Below are positions 8,450 to 15,696 of a DNA stretch of 64,000 nucleotides, in pieces. Every line of letters starts with the position of its first letter. The first letter of the stretch is position 1. Both the position numbers and the translations under genes were made by a program. Under the pieces are notes generated by a model. The model was not told where the DNA came from and did not search any database. It saw only the letters and a program-made list of their open reading frames with translations. Source of the DNA: Halomonas daqiaonensis (GTDB taxonomy: Bacteria; Pseudomonadota; Gammaproteobacteria; Pseudomonadales; Halomonadaceae); assembly GCF_900109725.1 (NCBI RefSeq), contig NZ_FOBC01000004.1, positions 1 through 64,000 on the forward strand, given 5' to 3'.

Positions 8450-9625
8450 ATGGAAGCTACCTGGCGCTGGTTCGGCCCCAAGGACCCCATCCGCCTCGAA
8501 GAGATCCGCCAGACCGGGGCCACCGGCATCGTCACGGCGTTGCACGAGGTTCCCAATGATGAGGCCTGGTCGCTGGAAGCGATCCGCGAGCGCAAGGCGC
8601 TGATCGAGGCCGCCGGTCTTTCCTGGTCGGTGGTGGAGAGCGTGCCGGTCCCCGAGGCGATCAAGCAGGGGCGGCCGGAGCGCGACGCCCTGATCGCCAC
8701 CTACTGCCAGACCCTGCGGAACCTGGCGGCCGGCGGCATCGATACTGTCTGCTACAATTTCATGCCGGTCCTCGACTGGACCCGCACCGACCTCAGCTGG
8801 TCGCTACCGGACGGGGCACTGGCGCTGCGCTTCGACCAGGTGGCCTTCGCCGCCTTCGACCTCTACCTGCTGAAGCGTCCCGGCGCCGAGGCGGAGTATG
8901 CCGATGCCGAGAAGGCCGAGGCCTGGGCCTATCTCGAGGCCCTGGACGCGACAGGCCGCGATACGCTGATCAGTACCCTGATTGCCGGCCTGCCGGGCGC
9001 CGAGGAGCACTACAGCCTGGAGCAGTTCCGCGGCGTGCTGGCGGACTATGCCGATATCGATGCCGCGCGCCTGCGCGAGCACCTAGGGTATTTCCTCGCG
9101 GCGGTGATCCCAGTGGCCGAAGAGGTGGGTATCCGCATGGCGATCCACCCCGACGACCCGCCCCGGCCGATGTTGGGGTTGCCGCGGGTGGTCTCCACGC
9201 CGGACGACGCTCGATGGCTCCTCGATGCCGTGCCCAGCCCGGCCAATGGCCTGACCCTCTGTACCGGCTCCTACGGGGTGCGCGCCGACATCGACCTGGC
9301 CGATATGGTCCGGCGCTTTGGCCCCAGTATCTATTTCGCCCACCTGCGTGCCACCCGACGTGAGGTGCCGGACCCGCGCTCCTTCCACGAGGCAGCGCAT
9401 CTCGACGGCGATGTCGACATGGTGGCGGTGATCGCCGCGCTGGTGGCCGAAGAGCGGCGCCGCGAGCGGGAAGGCGGCCCGCGCCTGCCGCTGCGCCCCG
9501 ACCATGGCCACCATATTCTCGATGACCAGCAGCGCAAGACTGCGCCGGGCTACCCGCTCTACGGACGCCTCAAGGGGTTGGCGGAGCTGCGTGGGGTGGA
9601 GCATGCCGTGCGGCAGCTGACCTGA
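8450..9625 (+). CDS. uxuA: D-mannonate dehydratase (UxuA family)
   Basis: A 391-residue UxuA, a TIM-barrel Fe/Mn-dependent enzyme unrelated in fold class to ManD but performing the same dehydration of D-mannonate to KDG. Metal and substrate motifs are visible: [15 protein letters not shown] near residue 100, [23 protein letters not shown] and RPDHGHH near the C-terminus. A ribosome site GAGGAG lies 7 bases before the ATG. The operon therefore carries two non-homologous mannonate dehydratases (with ManD at 1690), which makes one of them suspect of serving another substrate or step. Confidence 0.92.
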   Translation: MEATWRWFGPKDPIRLEEIRQTGATGIVTALHEVPNDEAWSLEAIRERKALIEAAGLSWSVVESVPVPEAIKQGRPERDALIATYCQTLRNLAAGGIDTVCYNFMPVLDWTRTDLSWSLPDGALALRFDQVAFAAFDLYLLKRPGAEAEYADAEKAEAWAYLEALDATGRDTLISTLIAGLPGAEEHYSLEQFRGVLADYADIDAARLREHLGYFLAAVIPVAEEVGIRMAIHPDDPPRPMLGLPRVVSTPDDARWLLDAVPSPANGLTLCTGSYGVRADIDLADMVRRFGPSIYFAHLRATRREVPDPRSFHEAAHLDGDVDMVAVIAALVAEERRREREGGPRLPLRPDHGHHILDDQQRKTAPGYPLYGRLKGLAELRGVEHAVRQLT

Positions 9626-9653
9626 CCACCCTGCCTCTCACCACAAAGCACAG

Positions 9654-9675
9654 GACCTCGCTGTTCACCAGATTG
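9654..9675 (+). repeat. Right copy of the imperfect 22-bp direct repeat
   Basis: It begins GACCTCGCTGTTCACC and differs from 923-944 at three positions. It lies 28 bases after the uxuA stop and 42 bases before the broken reductase gene. Confidence 0.4.
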
Positions 9676-9717
9676 TCGTCTTGTTGTCGGGGTCGAAGAG
9701 CCGACAGAGCGGTGGGG

Positions 9718-10118
9718 TCAAACGCTTCTCCAGGCGGCTTCGTTGACCAGGCTGATCGGGCGCTCGCCCTTGAGTGCCAGGATCAGTTTGTCCACTGCCC
9801 GTTGAGCCATGGCATTGCGCGTCTCATGAATGGCCGAGCCGATGTGCGGCAGGGCCACCACATTCGTCATGTGCGGCAGAGGGGACTCAGGCGACAGCGG
9901 CTCCTGCTCTAACACGTCCAGGCCGGCAGCGCGAATGCGGCCCATCTCCAGCGCCTCGGTGATCGCCACGCTGGCTCCGATCAGCCCGTGAGCGTCGGGC
10001 AGCGCTGAACGGAAGGCCGGGTCGTCGGCTGAGGCCAGGTCTGGACCTCGAAGTCTTGGCCAAGCTGGGCCAGCTGATCGTCGTTCAGGCGGCCATAGGC
10101 GAGGATGCGTTTCTTCAT
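9718..10118 (-). pseudogene. 2-ketogluconate/hydroxypyruvate reductase remnant (D-2-hydroxyacid dehydrogenase), frameshifted and internally deleted
   Basis: Reading from ATG 10118 gives [20 protein letters not shown], a normal start for GhrB/TkrA-type reductases. The frame then shifts near 10050 into the track [20 protein letters not shown]. Near 9948-9958 it jumps from the N-terminal half (GASVAITEA) straight to the C-terminal stretch [17 protein letters not shown], and runs to a normal-looking end. About 160 residues holding the NAD-binding fold are missing. Both lesions make it inactive. The deletion joint falls at Glu-Ala-Leu, a motif expected in both parental segments, much like the joint in the serine dehydratase remnant. 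Confidence 0.8.
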
Positions 10119-10153
10119 TGTTAAGGCTTCCTTGGGGCTGGCGAGCAGGATGT

Positions 10154-11137
10154 CTACTGAGCGGACAGTTCGGCTTCAAGCGCCGTGAGACGGTCGCGAC
10201 TGGGCAGGCCCTCCATGTCACCCACCACCTGCACCGCCAGTGCACCGATCAGGTTGCCGCGGCGTACCGCTTCCCGGGGAGAGCGGCCGTCGAGCAGGGC
10301 GCTGACCACGCCCACTGCGAAGCCGTCACCGGCGCCCACGGTATCTACCACCTCGGCCACCGGGAAGCCCGCGAGGGTGAAGCTCTCCAGCCGGTCGTCC
10401 AGGGTACCGCGATAATAGCTGCCCTCCGGCCCCAGCTTGATGATCACCGCTTTGGCGCCGCGCTCCAGGTAGAAGTCGGCGATTGCTTCGGTGCTGTCTC
10501 GGCCGGTGAGCAGACGGCCCTCTGCCAGGCCGGGAAGCACCCAGTCGCTATGAGCGGCCAGGTCGTTCAGGGTCTCGCGCATCTCGGCCTCGCTCGACCA
10601 TAGGCTGGGGCGCAAATTGGGGTCGAAAGAGACACTGGCACCGGCTTCGCGGGCCTGGGTGAGCATATGTCGCGACAACGCCCGGGCACTAGACGAGAGC
10701 GCGGGCGGGATGCCGGTGGCGTGCAGATGGCGCAGCGTCGGAAAGTCGATGGCGTCGGCATCGGTGGGGGCCAGGTGGCTGGCGGCACTGCCGCGACGGA
10801 AGTAAGTGACCCTCGGGTCGTCACCCTTCAGAGCGCGCTCCTTGAACAGCAGGCCGGTGGGGTGGTCGGGGTCAATTGCCAGATGCTGGCAGTTCAGCCC
10901 CTCGGCCTCCAGGGTGCGGCGAATGAAGGTGCCGAAGCCATCATCACCGACCCGGCTCAACCAGCCGACATGAAAGCCCAGGCGAGCCAGACCGATGGCG
11001 ACGTTGGTGTCGGCACCGGCGATTCGGCGCTGAAAGTATTCGACGTCGGCCAACTCGCCGGGGTTCTCGGCAACGAACATGGCCATGGCCTCACCAAAGG
11101 TGAGGAGCTCCGGGGCGGGAGAAACATGGGCAGACAT
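10154..11137 (-). CDS. kdgK: 2-dehydro-3-deoxygluconokinase (KDG kinase), PfkB family
   Basis: A 327-residue ribokinase/PfkB sugar kinase. The N-terminal substrate motif is [14 protein letters not shown] and the C-terminal PfkB signature is [20 protein letters not shown], including the catalytic Asp. It phosphorylates KDG, the product of ManD/UxuA, to KDPG. The aldolase Eda is not in this window. The frame is open from 11155, but ATG 11137 is preferred because GAGG lies 6 bases upstream. The gene precedes the broken reductase on the same strand and follows the LacI regulator, suggesting one - strand unit. Confidence 0.9.
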   Translation of the reverse strand: MSAHVSPAPELLTFGEAMAMFVAENPGELADVEYFQRRIAGADTNVAIGLARLGFHVGWLSRVGDDGFGTFIRRTLEAEGLNCQHLAIDPDHPTGLLFKERALKGDDPRVTYFRRGSAASHLAPTDADAIDFPTLRHLHATGIPPALSSSARALSRHMLTQAREAGASVSFDPNLRPSLWSSEAEMRETLNDLAAHSDWVLPGLAEGRLLTGRDSTEAIADFYLERGAKAVIIKLGPEGSYYRGTLDDRLESFTLAGFPVAEVVDTVGAGDGFAVGVVSALLDGRSPREAVRRGNLIGALAVQVVGDMEGLPSRDRLTALEAELSAQ

Positions 11138-11207
11138 GGAGGGCCTCGCAATCATGTGAATCGTGGCTGGCGTTTCATTATTGGGACCTAGGCGTCGATA
11201 CGCGGTT

Positions 11208-12230
11208 TCATGGTGCTGGGCACTGGGTCGAACCTCGGACGATCAGCTCGGGCGCATGGCGCCGTAACGTCGTGGTGGTGCTATCACTGAGGAGTGCCAT
11301 CAGGCATGCCACGGCGGAACGACCGATCGCTTCGGTGGGCTGAGCCAGTGTCGTGATGCCCGGTGTGATCAGCTTGCACCAGTCGAGCTCGTCGATGCCC
11401 ATGAGCCCGGTCTCCCCAAGGCGGGCGCCGAGGGTTTGCAGGGCCCGGATCGCAGCAAGAGTCGCGTTTCCATTGGCGCAGAGCAACGCACGGTGCCGCT
11501 TGCCGGAGCGAGCCAGGAAGTCGCCGATGGCTCGCTGTAGCGCGTCGTGCTCCATGAGTGGCTGGCAATGAACCTCGCCATCCAGGCCACGGGCTGCGAC
11601 CCCCTGCAGGAAGCATGTCAGCCGCACCTGGCGGGGGCTGGCCTGATCAGTCGGTTCGCTGAGGTAGAGAAGATCGCCATAGCCCTGAGCCTGGAGATGG
11701 TCCAGGGCGAGGTCGATGGCCTGGGCATTGTCGAGGCCCACGAACTCTGCATCGACGTCACTCAGTTCCCGGTCCAGCAACACCAGGGGGATGCCCTCTT
11801 CTACCCAGGCCTGAAGTTCACGGTCCGGGCTGCCGGCGGCGTTGATCACTAGGCCCTCGACCCGATAGGTAGCGAGCAGGGCAAGGCGTTCTCGCTCCTG
11901 GGCTGGATCGTTGTCGGTGTTGCAGACCATCAATGATAGGCCGTGCTCGCGGCAGGCCTGTTCCACACCATGCATGACCGCCACCGAGAAGGGGTTGCGG
12001 ATATCTGCCACTAGCATGCCTATCAGCCCTGAGTGACCACCTTTCAGGCTCCTGGCCATCTGGTTGGGACGGTAGCCCAAGTGGCAGGCGGCGGCGGCAA
12101 TACGTGCCTGCATGTCCGGCGAGAGACGCTTACGCTCTTCGCTGAAGTAGCGAGAAACGCTGGTCTTTGAAGCCCTGGCCTCGCGCGCGACTTCGAGAAT
12201 CGTGGTGCGATGTTGGGCGGTTAATGTCAT
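11208..12230 (-). CDS. LacI-family transcriptional regulator (KdgR/PtxS-like)
   Basis: 340 residues with an N-terminal LacI helix-turn-helix (ILEVAREARASKTSVSRYFS, residues about 11-30), the hinge NQMARSLKGG and a periplasmic-binding-protein-like sensor domain. The neighbours (KDG kinase and a 2-ketogluconate reductase remnant) resemble PtxS/KdgR settings, so a keto-sugar-acid effector is likely. A LacI-type palindrome lies 15 bases upstream of the start, pointing to autoregulation and probably control of kdgK. Confidence 0.88.
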   Translation of the reverse strand: MTLTAQHRTTILEVAREARASKTSVSRYFSEERKRLSPDMQARIAAAACHLGYRPNQMARSLKGGHSGLIGMLVADIRNPFSVAVMHGVEQACREHGLSLMVCNTDNDPAQERERLALLATYRVEGLVINAAGSPDRELQAWVEEGIPLVLLDRELSDVDAEFVGLDNAQAIDLALDHLQAQGYGDLLYLSEPTDQASPRQVRLTCFLQGVAARGLDGEVHCQPLMEHDALQRAIGDFLARSGKRHRALLCANGNATLAAIRALQTLGARLGETGLMGIDELDWCKLITPGITTLAQPTEAIGRSAVACLMALLSDSTTTTLRRHAPELIVRGSTQCPAP

Positions 12231-12244
12231 TCGATTGCTGCCTA

Positions 12245-12258
12245 TGGAACCGTTCCCA
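12245..12258. promoter_or_regulatory. LacI-type operator palindrome
   Basis: TGGAACCGTTCCCA has the perfect core GGAAC-C-GTTCC. It has the CG-centred dyad style of LacI/GalR operators and is comparable with the PtxS operator TGAAACCGGTTTCA. It lies 15 bases upstream of the lacI-type start codon. Confidence 0.6.
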
Positions 12259-12615
12259 TCGTAGCTCCTTGATCGGCGTAAGGCAAATGCATATCGGTTT
12301 GGCGAGAGATTCCAAGAAGACTATGGCAGTGCAGGGTGGCAGGCTGCAGCTCCAATAAACCAGCGGTCAGGATGCTGCCAGCAAGAATACCCATTCCTGC
12401 GGGTTCAGCCAGATAGTTGGGAAAGGACTGATATTTAGCGACGGCATCACTTTGGATCACCTGGGCTGGATGAGGCCCGGCCATGGCCGGGCCTATTGCC
12501 TCGTGCTGGTGCATGAGGCTTTGCCGCTCGTGGCTGACTCAAAACCAAGTCTCCACTGAGCGACGGCTTAGGAGATGCGATCCCAAGCGGCATCGTGTGT
12601 AAGCCGGATGGCCCC
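12259..12615. other. Intergenic region between the LacI gene and the copper island
   Basis: No gene is supported here. A 90-codon frame on the - strand lacks family features and a ribosome site. The main structure is the palindrome at 12473-12494. This stretch is the border between the sugar-acid cluster and the copper-resistance island. Confidence 0.5.
12473..12494. terminator. Perfect 22-bp palindrome, probable bidirectional terminator hairpin
   Basis: The two 11-base arms (AGGCCCGGCCA and its complement) meet without a loop, so the RNA would fold into a strong GC-rich hairpin. There is no clear T run on either side. A very similar GGCC-rich hairpin occurs at 36925-36953, suggesting a terminator style common in this genome. 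Confidence 0.45.
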
Positions 12616-13056
12616 TCAGAGCGTCATGAAGTCGGATTCCTGCCGGTCGGTGAACTGATAGACCTCGTAGGGTGCCTGCTGAGGACCGGGCATGCCGGGG
12701 GTGCCGATGGGCATACCGGCCAGGCCGATGCCATCGATATCCGGCTGTTCCTCGAACAGTTTCTCCACCGCCGCCAGCGGCACATGGCCCTCGATCACGT
12801 AGTCGCCCATCTCGATGGTGTGGCAGGAGCCGAGGCCATAGGGAAGGCCAGCGGCTTCCTTGATCTCGCCGAGATCCCTGTCGTCGACGAGGGTGACCTC
12901 GATGCCCATCTCCTCGAGGTGGTCGGCGTAGCCGTCGCAGCAGCCGCACTGCGGGTTCTTGTAGAGGGTGGCCTCGGCCGGCAGGACGGCCTGGGCGGTG
13001 CCTGCGCCCAGCAGCAGCGCGGCGGAGAAGAAGAGGGTGGGAGTGAAGCGGTTCAT
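12616..13056 (-). CDS. DUF411 periplasmic metal-binding protein
   Basis: 146 residues: a signal peptide (residues 1 to about 23, ending AQA), then the DUF411 motif LYKNPQCGCCDGYADHLEEM with Cys37, Cys39 and Cys40, followed by the conserved CHTIEMGDYVIEGHVPL. DUF411 proteins, often named CopG, accompany copper-resistance operons and are thought to bind or reduce copper in the periplasm. ATG 13056 is chosen because GGAGG lies 7 bases upstream. Its ATG overlaps the stop of the small upstream gene (ATGA), so the two are coupled. Confidence 0.85.
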   Translation of the reverse strand: MNRFTPTLFFSAALLLGAGTAQAVLPAEATLYKNPQCGCCDGYADHLEEMGIEVTLVDDRDLGEIKEAAGLPYGLGSCHTIEMGDYVIEGHVPLAAVEKLFEEQPDIDGIGLAGMPIGTPGMPGPQQAPYEVYQFTDRQESDFMTL

Positions 13057-13205
13057 GAGCGGTCCTCCAGAGTGTGACGAGAAACGAACAGGTATTTGAC
13101 GAGCGCGGCGATACCGAGGCCAAGCAAGAGCATGACGGTCAGCGGCATCAGCCACCCCATCCAGCCCATCGAGCCCATGAGGGCGAAGCAATCGGTGGTC
13201 ATCAT
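13053..13205 (-). CDS. Small single-span membrane protein, 50 residues
   Basis: A short frame starting MMTTDCFALMGSMGWMGW, with one membrane helix (about residues 17-42: LMPLTVMLLLGLGIAALVKYLF). It has a good ribosome site (AGGAG, 6-7 bases upstream) and a 4-base ATGA overlap with the DUF411 gene, which together support translation. The N-terminal half is rich in Met and has one Cys, like other small proteins of copper islands. No family is recognised. Confidence 0.6.
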   Translation of the reverse strand: MMTTDCFALMGSMGWMGWLMPLTVMLLLGLGIAALVKYLFVSRHTLEDRS

Positions 13206-13280
13206 GTGTGACTCCTGACGAAGATACAGGGAAAGCCGGTGGCAGGCAGAGGGCCAGCGTCACCGTGGAATCGGGAGTCG

Positions 13281-13586
13281 TCAGGGTCTTGGCGGTTGGT
13301 GCGGCGGTGGGGAGAAGACCTCGACCACGGCCGGGGTGGCGATGCCGACCAGGGTGTCAGGGTGCGCGCTGGCAACGAGGGGCGACGCGCCCAAGGCCGC
13401 ACAGGCGCCGCACTCGGGGTCGGTGCTATCCACCATCTCGACCTGGGCCGTCGTGCAGTCGGACGCACAGGCGTCCATGGCCGCATGGCCGGCCAGGCTG
13501 GTCACCGACAGCAGCACGGCGAGCAGCAACGCCAGTAGGCGTCCTGCTCGGGTGCGATGCAGCGGTCTGGCCTGGGCGACGGTCAT
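13281..13586 (-). CDS. Secreted cysteine-containing small protein of the copper island
   Basis: 101 residues. A positively charged start is followed by a hydrophobic signal segment (LLALLLAVLLSVTSLAGHAA, about residues 17-36) and a short mature region with two Cys pairs (CASDC and CGAC). It resembles the small DUF2946-type proteins found beside copper genes, but the match is not certain. GAGGAA lies 8 bases before the ATG. It is likely exported and metal-binding (inference from cysteines and neighbours). Confidence 0.6.
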   Translation of the reverse strand: MTVAQARPLHRTRAGRLLALLLAVLLSVTSLAGHAAMDACASDCTTAQVEMVDSTDPECGACAALGASPLVASAHPDTLVGIATPAVVEVFSPPPHQPPRP

Positions 13587-13680
13587 GGTGAGTTCCTCAT
13601 CGATACCCTGTCATTCTGCGCTGACCTGGCAGGACCCGACATTGATCCAGCGCAAGGAGTCTGCATGTGTTTGCTCTGGT

Positions 13681-13710
13681 GAGGACGTCCGCCTGGTAGC
13701 GGGCGTCCTC
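13681..13710. terminator. Hairpin after the Met-rich protein gene
   Basis: GAGGACGTCCGC (13681-13692) pairs with GCGGGCGTCCTC (13699-13710) through 12 pairs, one of them a wobble, around a 6-base loop. It lies 15 bases beyond the stop of the - strand gene ending at 13725. There is no T run. Confidence 0.5.
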
Positions 13711-13724
13711 CTCCAGGGGGGCCA

Positions 13725-14309
13725 TCAGGGAGCATTGCGGCGATTGGTCATTCCCTGCTGCAGCTGTTGGCGCTGCTCGTCGGTTAGCAGATCCTGCATC
13801 CGATTATGCATGCGCACCCTTTCCGCCACCATCTCGCCGTGGAGAGCTGCCATTTGACCATGCAGTGCCTGGATCTCCTCGGGATCCGGTTGCTCTGCCT
13901 GCATCAACTGCATCATGTCGTCACGCAGGTTCATCATTTCGCTCATGCGCTCGAAGTGGGCAGAACGGAACTCCCTGCGCATCTGTTGCAGAGAGTTTTG
14001 CTGCTCCTCATCGAGGATGCCGGCCATGCCGCCCTGGCCGTAGCCCATCATGCCGGGACCCATACCGCCCTGGCCGTAGCCCATCATGCCGGGACCCATA
14101 CCGCCCTGGCCGTAACCCATCATGCCGGGACCCATGCCGCCCTGGCCGTAGCCCATGCCGCCTTGGCCGTAGCCCATCATGCCGGGGCCCATGCCGCCCT
14201 GCTGCATGCCCTGCCCTTGTTGCATGCCTTGAGCAGAAGCGGCACCGCTGACGGCGACCCCCATGCTGGCGGCCAGGACGATGGCGAGAAATTGCTTGTG
14301 GTTAACCAT
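13725..14309 (-). CDS. Met/Gly-rich periplasmic metal-response protein (Spy/CpxP LTxxQ-like C-terminus)
   Basis: 194 residues. A signal peptide (ending ASAQG) is followed by about four copies of a 12-residue Met/Gly repeat of the type GGMGPGMMGYGQ, then a helical C-terminal domain with Met-rich helices ending LLTDEQRQQLQQGM, the LTxxQ-like motif of Spy/CpxP/CnrX relatives. Met-rich repeats are typical Cu(I)/Ag(I) ligands in the periplasm. ATG 14309 has GAGG about 8 bases upstream. A paralogue sharing the whole C-terminal domain is at 35393-36016. Divergent from the cupredoxin gene. Confidence 0.8.
   Translation of the reverse strand: MVNHKQFLAIVLAASMGVAVSGAASAQGMQQGQGMQQGGMGPGMMGYGQGGMGYGQGGMGPGMMGYGQGGMGPGMMGYGQGGMGPGMMGYGQGGMAGILDEEQQNSLQQMRREFRSAHFERMSEMMNLRDDMMQLMQAEQPDPEEIQALHGQMAALHGEMVAERVRMHNRMQDLLTDEQRQQLQQGMTNRRNAP
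14028..14200 (-). repeat. 36-bp tandem repeats inside the Met-rich protein gene
   Basis: A 36-base unit encoding GGMGPGMMGYGQ is repeated about four times, with one shortened copy (GGMGYGQ). The copies are nearly identical at DNA level, so copy number is likely to vary between strains. It is coding, not a CRISPR array. Confidence 0.8.
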
Positions 14310-14451
14310 GATATTTCCTCTCATCTTGCCGATGGTAGAGACGCGATCTTCCCCGATTGGAGAAGACGAGACTAACTTCAGCTATTAGCTTACAACCTAT
14401 GGGGCATAGTCATGTCAAGGCGTTTGGTCAAGTGAAACCCTTTTGACCGGG

Positions 14452-14467
14452 TTCAGTCTCATTTCAG
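14452..14467 (+). promoter_or_regulatory. CopR-type direct-repeat box 1 (TTCAG-N6-TTCAG)
   Basis: TTCAG at 14452-14456 and 14463-14467, an 11-base period as expected for OmpR-family tandem binding. It lies 53 bases upstream of the cupredoxin-copRS start. Identical spacing recurs at 17021, 19769 and, on the other strand, 36851. Confidence 0.65.
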
Positions 14468-14520
14468 GTTGTTGCGTTACAACCGTTTCTACCCTGATAC
14501 GACACGAAGAGGTACCCTTG

Positions 14521-15021
14521 ATGCGCAAGACTCTATTGGCTCTGGCTTTGGGCCTGACCACGACGGCTGCTTTCGCTGGCCCTGGTCACGGGGGCTCCCA
14601 ACCTTCGGTGAGCGATGCCGACATCGATCGCACCATTCGCTTCGAGGCGGGCGACATGTGGTTCGATCCCGAGAGGATCGAGGTGGCGCCGGGCGAGACC
14701 ATTCGCTTCGAGATTACCAACGTCGGTAATGTCGAGCACGAGTTCGTCATCGGCGATGCCAAGGCCCAGGAGGCGCATCGCGAGATGATGCGGGCGATGG
14801 GCGGCAGCCACGGCGACGGTCATGGAGGACATGGTCATGGTGGTCACGACATGGCCGAGGGGGAGCAAGGTGGCGAGATGCCTGCCGTGACCATCGCGCC
14901 CGGTGAAACCGCCGAGCTCGTGTGGACTGCCCCCCAAGGCGTCGGGGACCTGGAGTATGCCTGCAATATCCCGGGCCACTACGAGGCCGGCATGTACGGT
15001 AACTTTGTTAGGCAGGGATGA
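14521..15021 (+). CDS. Periplasmic cupredoxin-like copper-binding protein
   Basis: 166 residues with a signal peptide (1-19, ending AFA) and a plastocyanin-like fold. Candidate type-1 copper ligands are His73 (VEHEF), Cys148 (YACNIPGHYEAGM), His153 and Met158. A His/Gly-rich loop (about residues 96-110) sits between the two halves and could bind further metal. The frame is open further upstream, but ATG 14521 gives a proper signal peptide and has GAGG 9 bases before it. It heads the copRS operon and is preceded by a TTCAG-N6-TTCAG box. Confidence 0.85.
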   Translation: MRKTLLALALGLTTTAAFAGPGHGGSQPSVSDADIDRTIRFEAGDMWFDPERIEVAPGETIRFEITNVGNVEHEFVIGDAKAQEAHREMMRAMGGSHGDGHGGHGHGGHDMAEGEQGGEMPAVTIAPGETAELVWTAPQGVGDLEYACNIPGHYEAGMYGNFVRQG

Positions 15022-15030
15022 TTCTCCCGC

Positions 15031-15696
15031 ATGAAACTGTTGCTGCTCGAGGATGACGACCTGCTCGCCGAGAGCCTGGACGAGTGCCTGAAGGACAGCG
15101 GTTACCGTGTCGACCTGGCGACATCGTTGAGCGTGGCCAGGTCTCTCATGGCAACCGAGCACTATGAACTCGCGATCCTCGATCTTGGCCTTCCCGACGG
15201 TTCCGGGCTGGATCTCCTCAAGCAGTGGCGCAAGGACGGCCTGGACCTGCCGGTGCTGATTCTTACCGCGCGCGACACCTGGGAAGACAAGGTGGTTGGC
15301 CTGGAAGGCGGTGCAGATGACTACCTGACGAAGCCCTTCCACGAAGCCGAGCTCATCGCCAGGGTGATGGCACTGCTGCGCCGAAAGTCCGGCCATCTGT
15401 CCGCGGAGCTGACCGTGGGCGGCGTCTCGCTGGATGAGGCGAATCAGTGTGTCCGCATCGATGACGGCACCTGGCACACCCTGACCGGCACCGAATTCCT
15501 GCTACTGCGCTACTTCATGCACCACCCGGGGCATGTCCTCTCCAAGGATCAATTGCTCAACCAGCTTTACGCCTTGGATCAGGATGCTGCGGCATCCAAC
15601 CTAATCGAGGTATATATCGCACGGTTGAGGCGCCATGTGGGCAAATCGACCATCCAGACACGGCGCGGCCAGGGCTATGTCTTCGTTGCGCATTGA
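15031..15696 (+). CDS. copR: OmpR-family response regulator (CopR/CusR-like)
   Basis: 221 residues. The receiver domain has acidic residues EDDD at 7-10, the phosphorylation site Asp51 (LDLGLPDGSG) and the conserved Lys near 101 (TKPF). A winged-helix output domain follows, ending RRGQGYVFVAH. It is encoded with its histidine kinase, with a 20-base overlap, just upstream of the multicopper oxidase, as in copRS/pcoRS/cusRS loci. The TTCAG-N6-TTCAG boxes of this island are its most likely binding sites. Confidence 0.88.
   Translation: MKLLLLEDDDLLAESLDECLKDSGYRVDLATSLSVARSLMATEHYELAILDLGLPDGSGLDLLKQWRKDGLDLPVLILTARDTWEDKVVGLEGGADDYLTKPFHEAELIARVMALLRRKSGHLSAELTVGGVSLDEANQCVRIDDGTWHTLTGTEFLLLRYFMHHPGHVLSKDQLLNQLYALDQDAAASNLIEVYIARLRRHVGKSTIQTRRGQGYVFVAH

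Noticed and set aside
12242..12514. 90-codon - strand frame overlapping the LacI operator region
   Set aside because: It runs through the operator and palindrome, lacks a ribosome site and matches no known family.
14028..14200. Regular 36-base repeats that could suggest a CRISPR array
   Set aside because: They are contiguous, without spacers, in frame, and encode the Met/Gly repeat of an exported protein.
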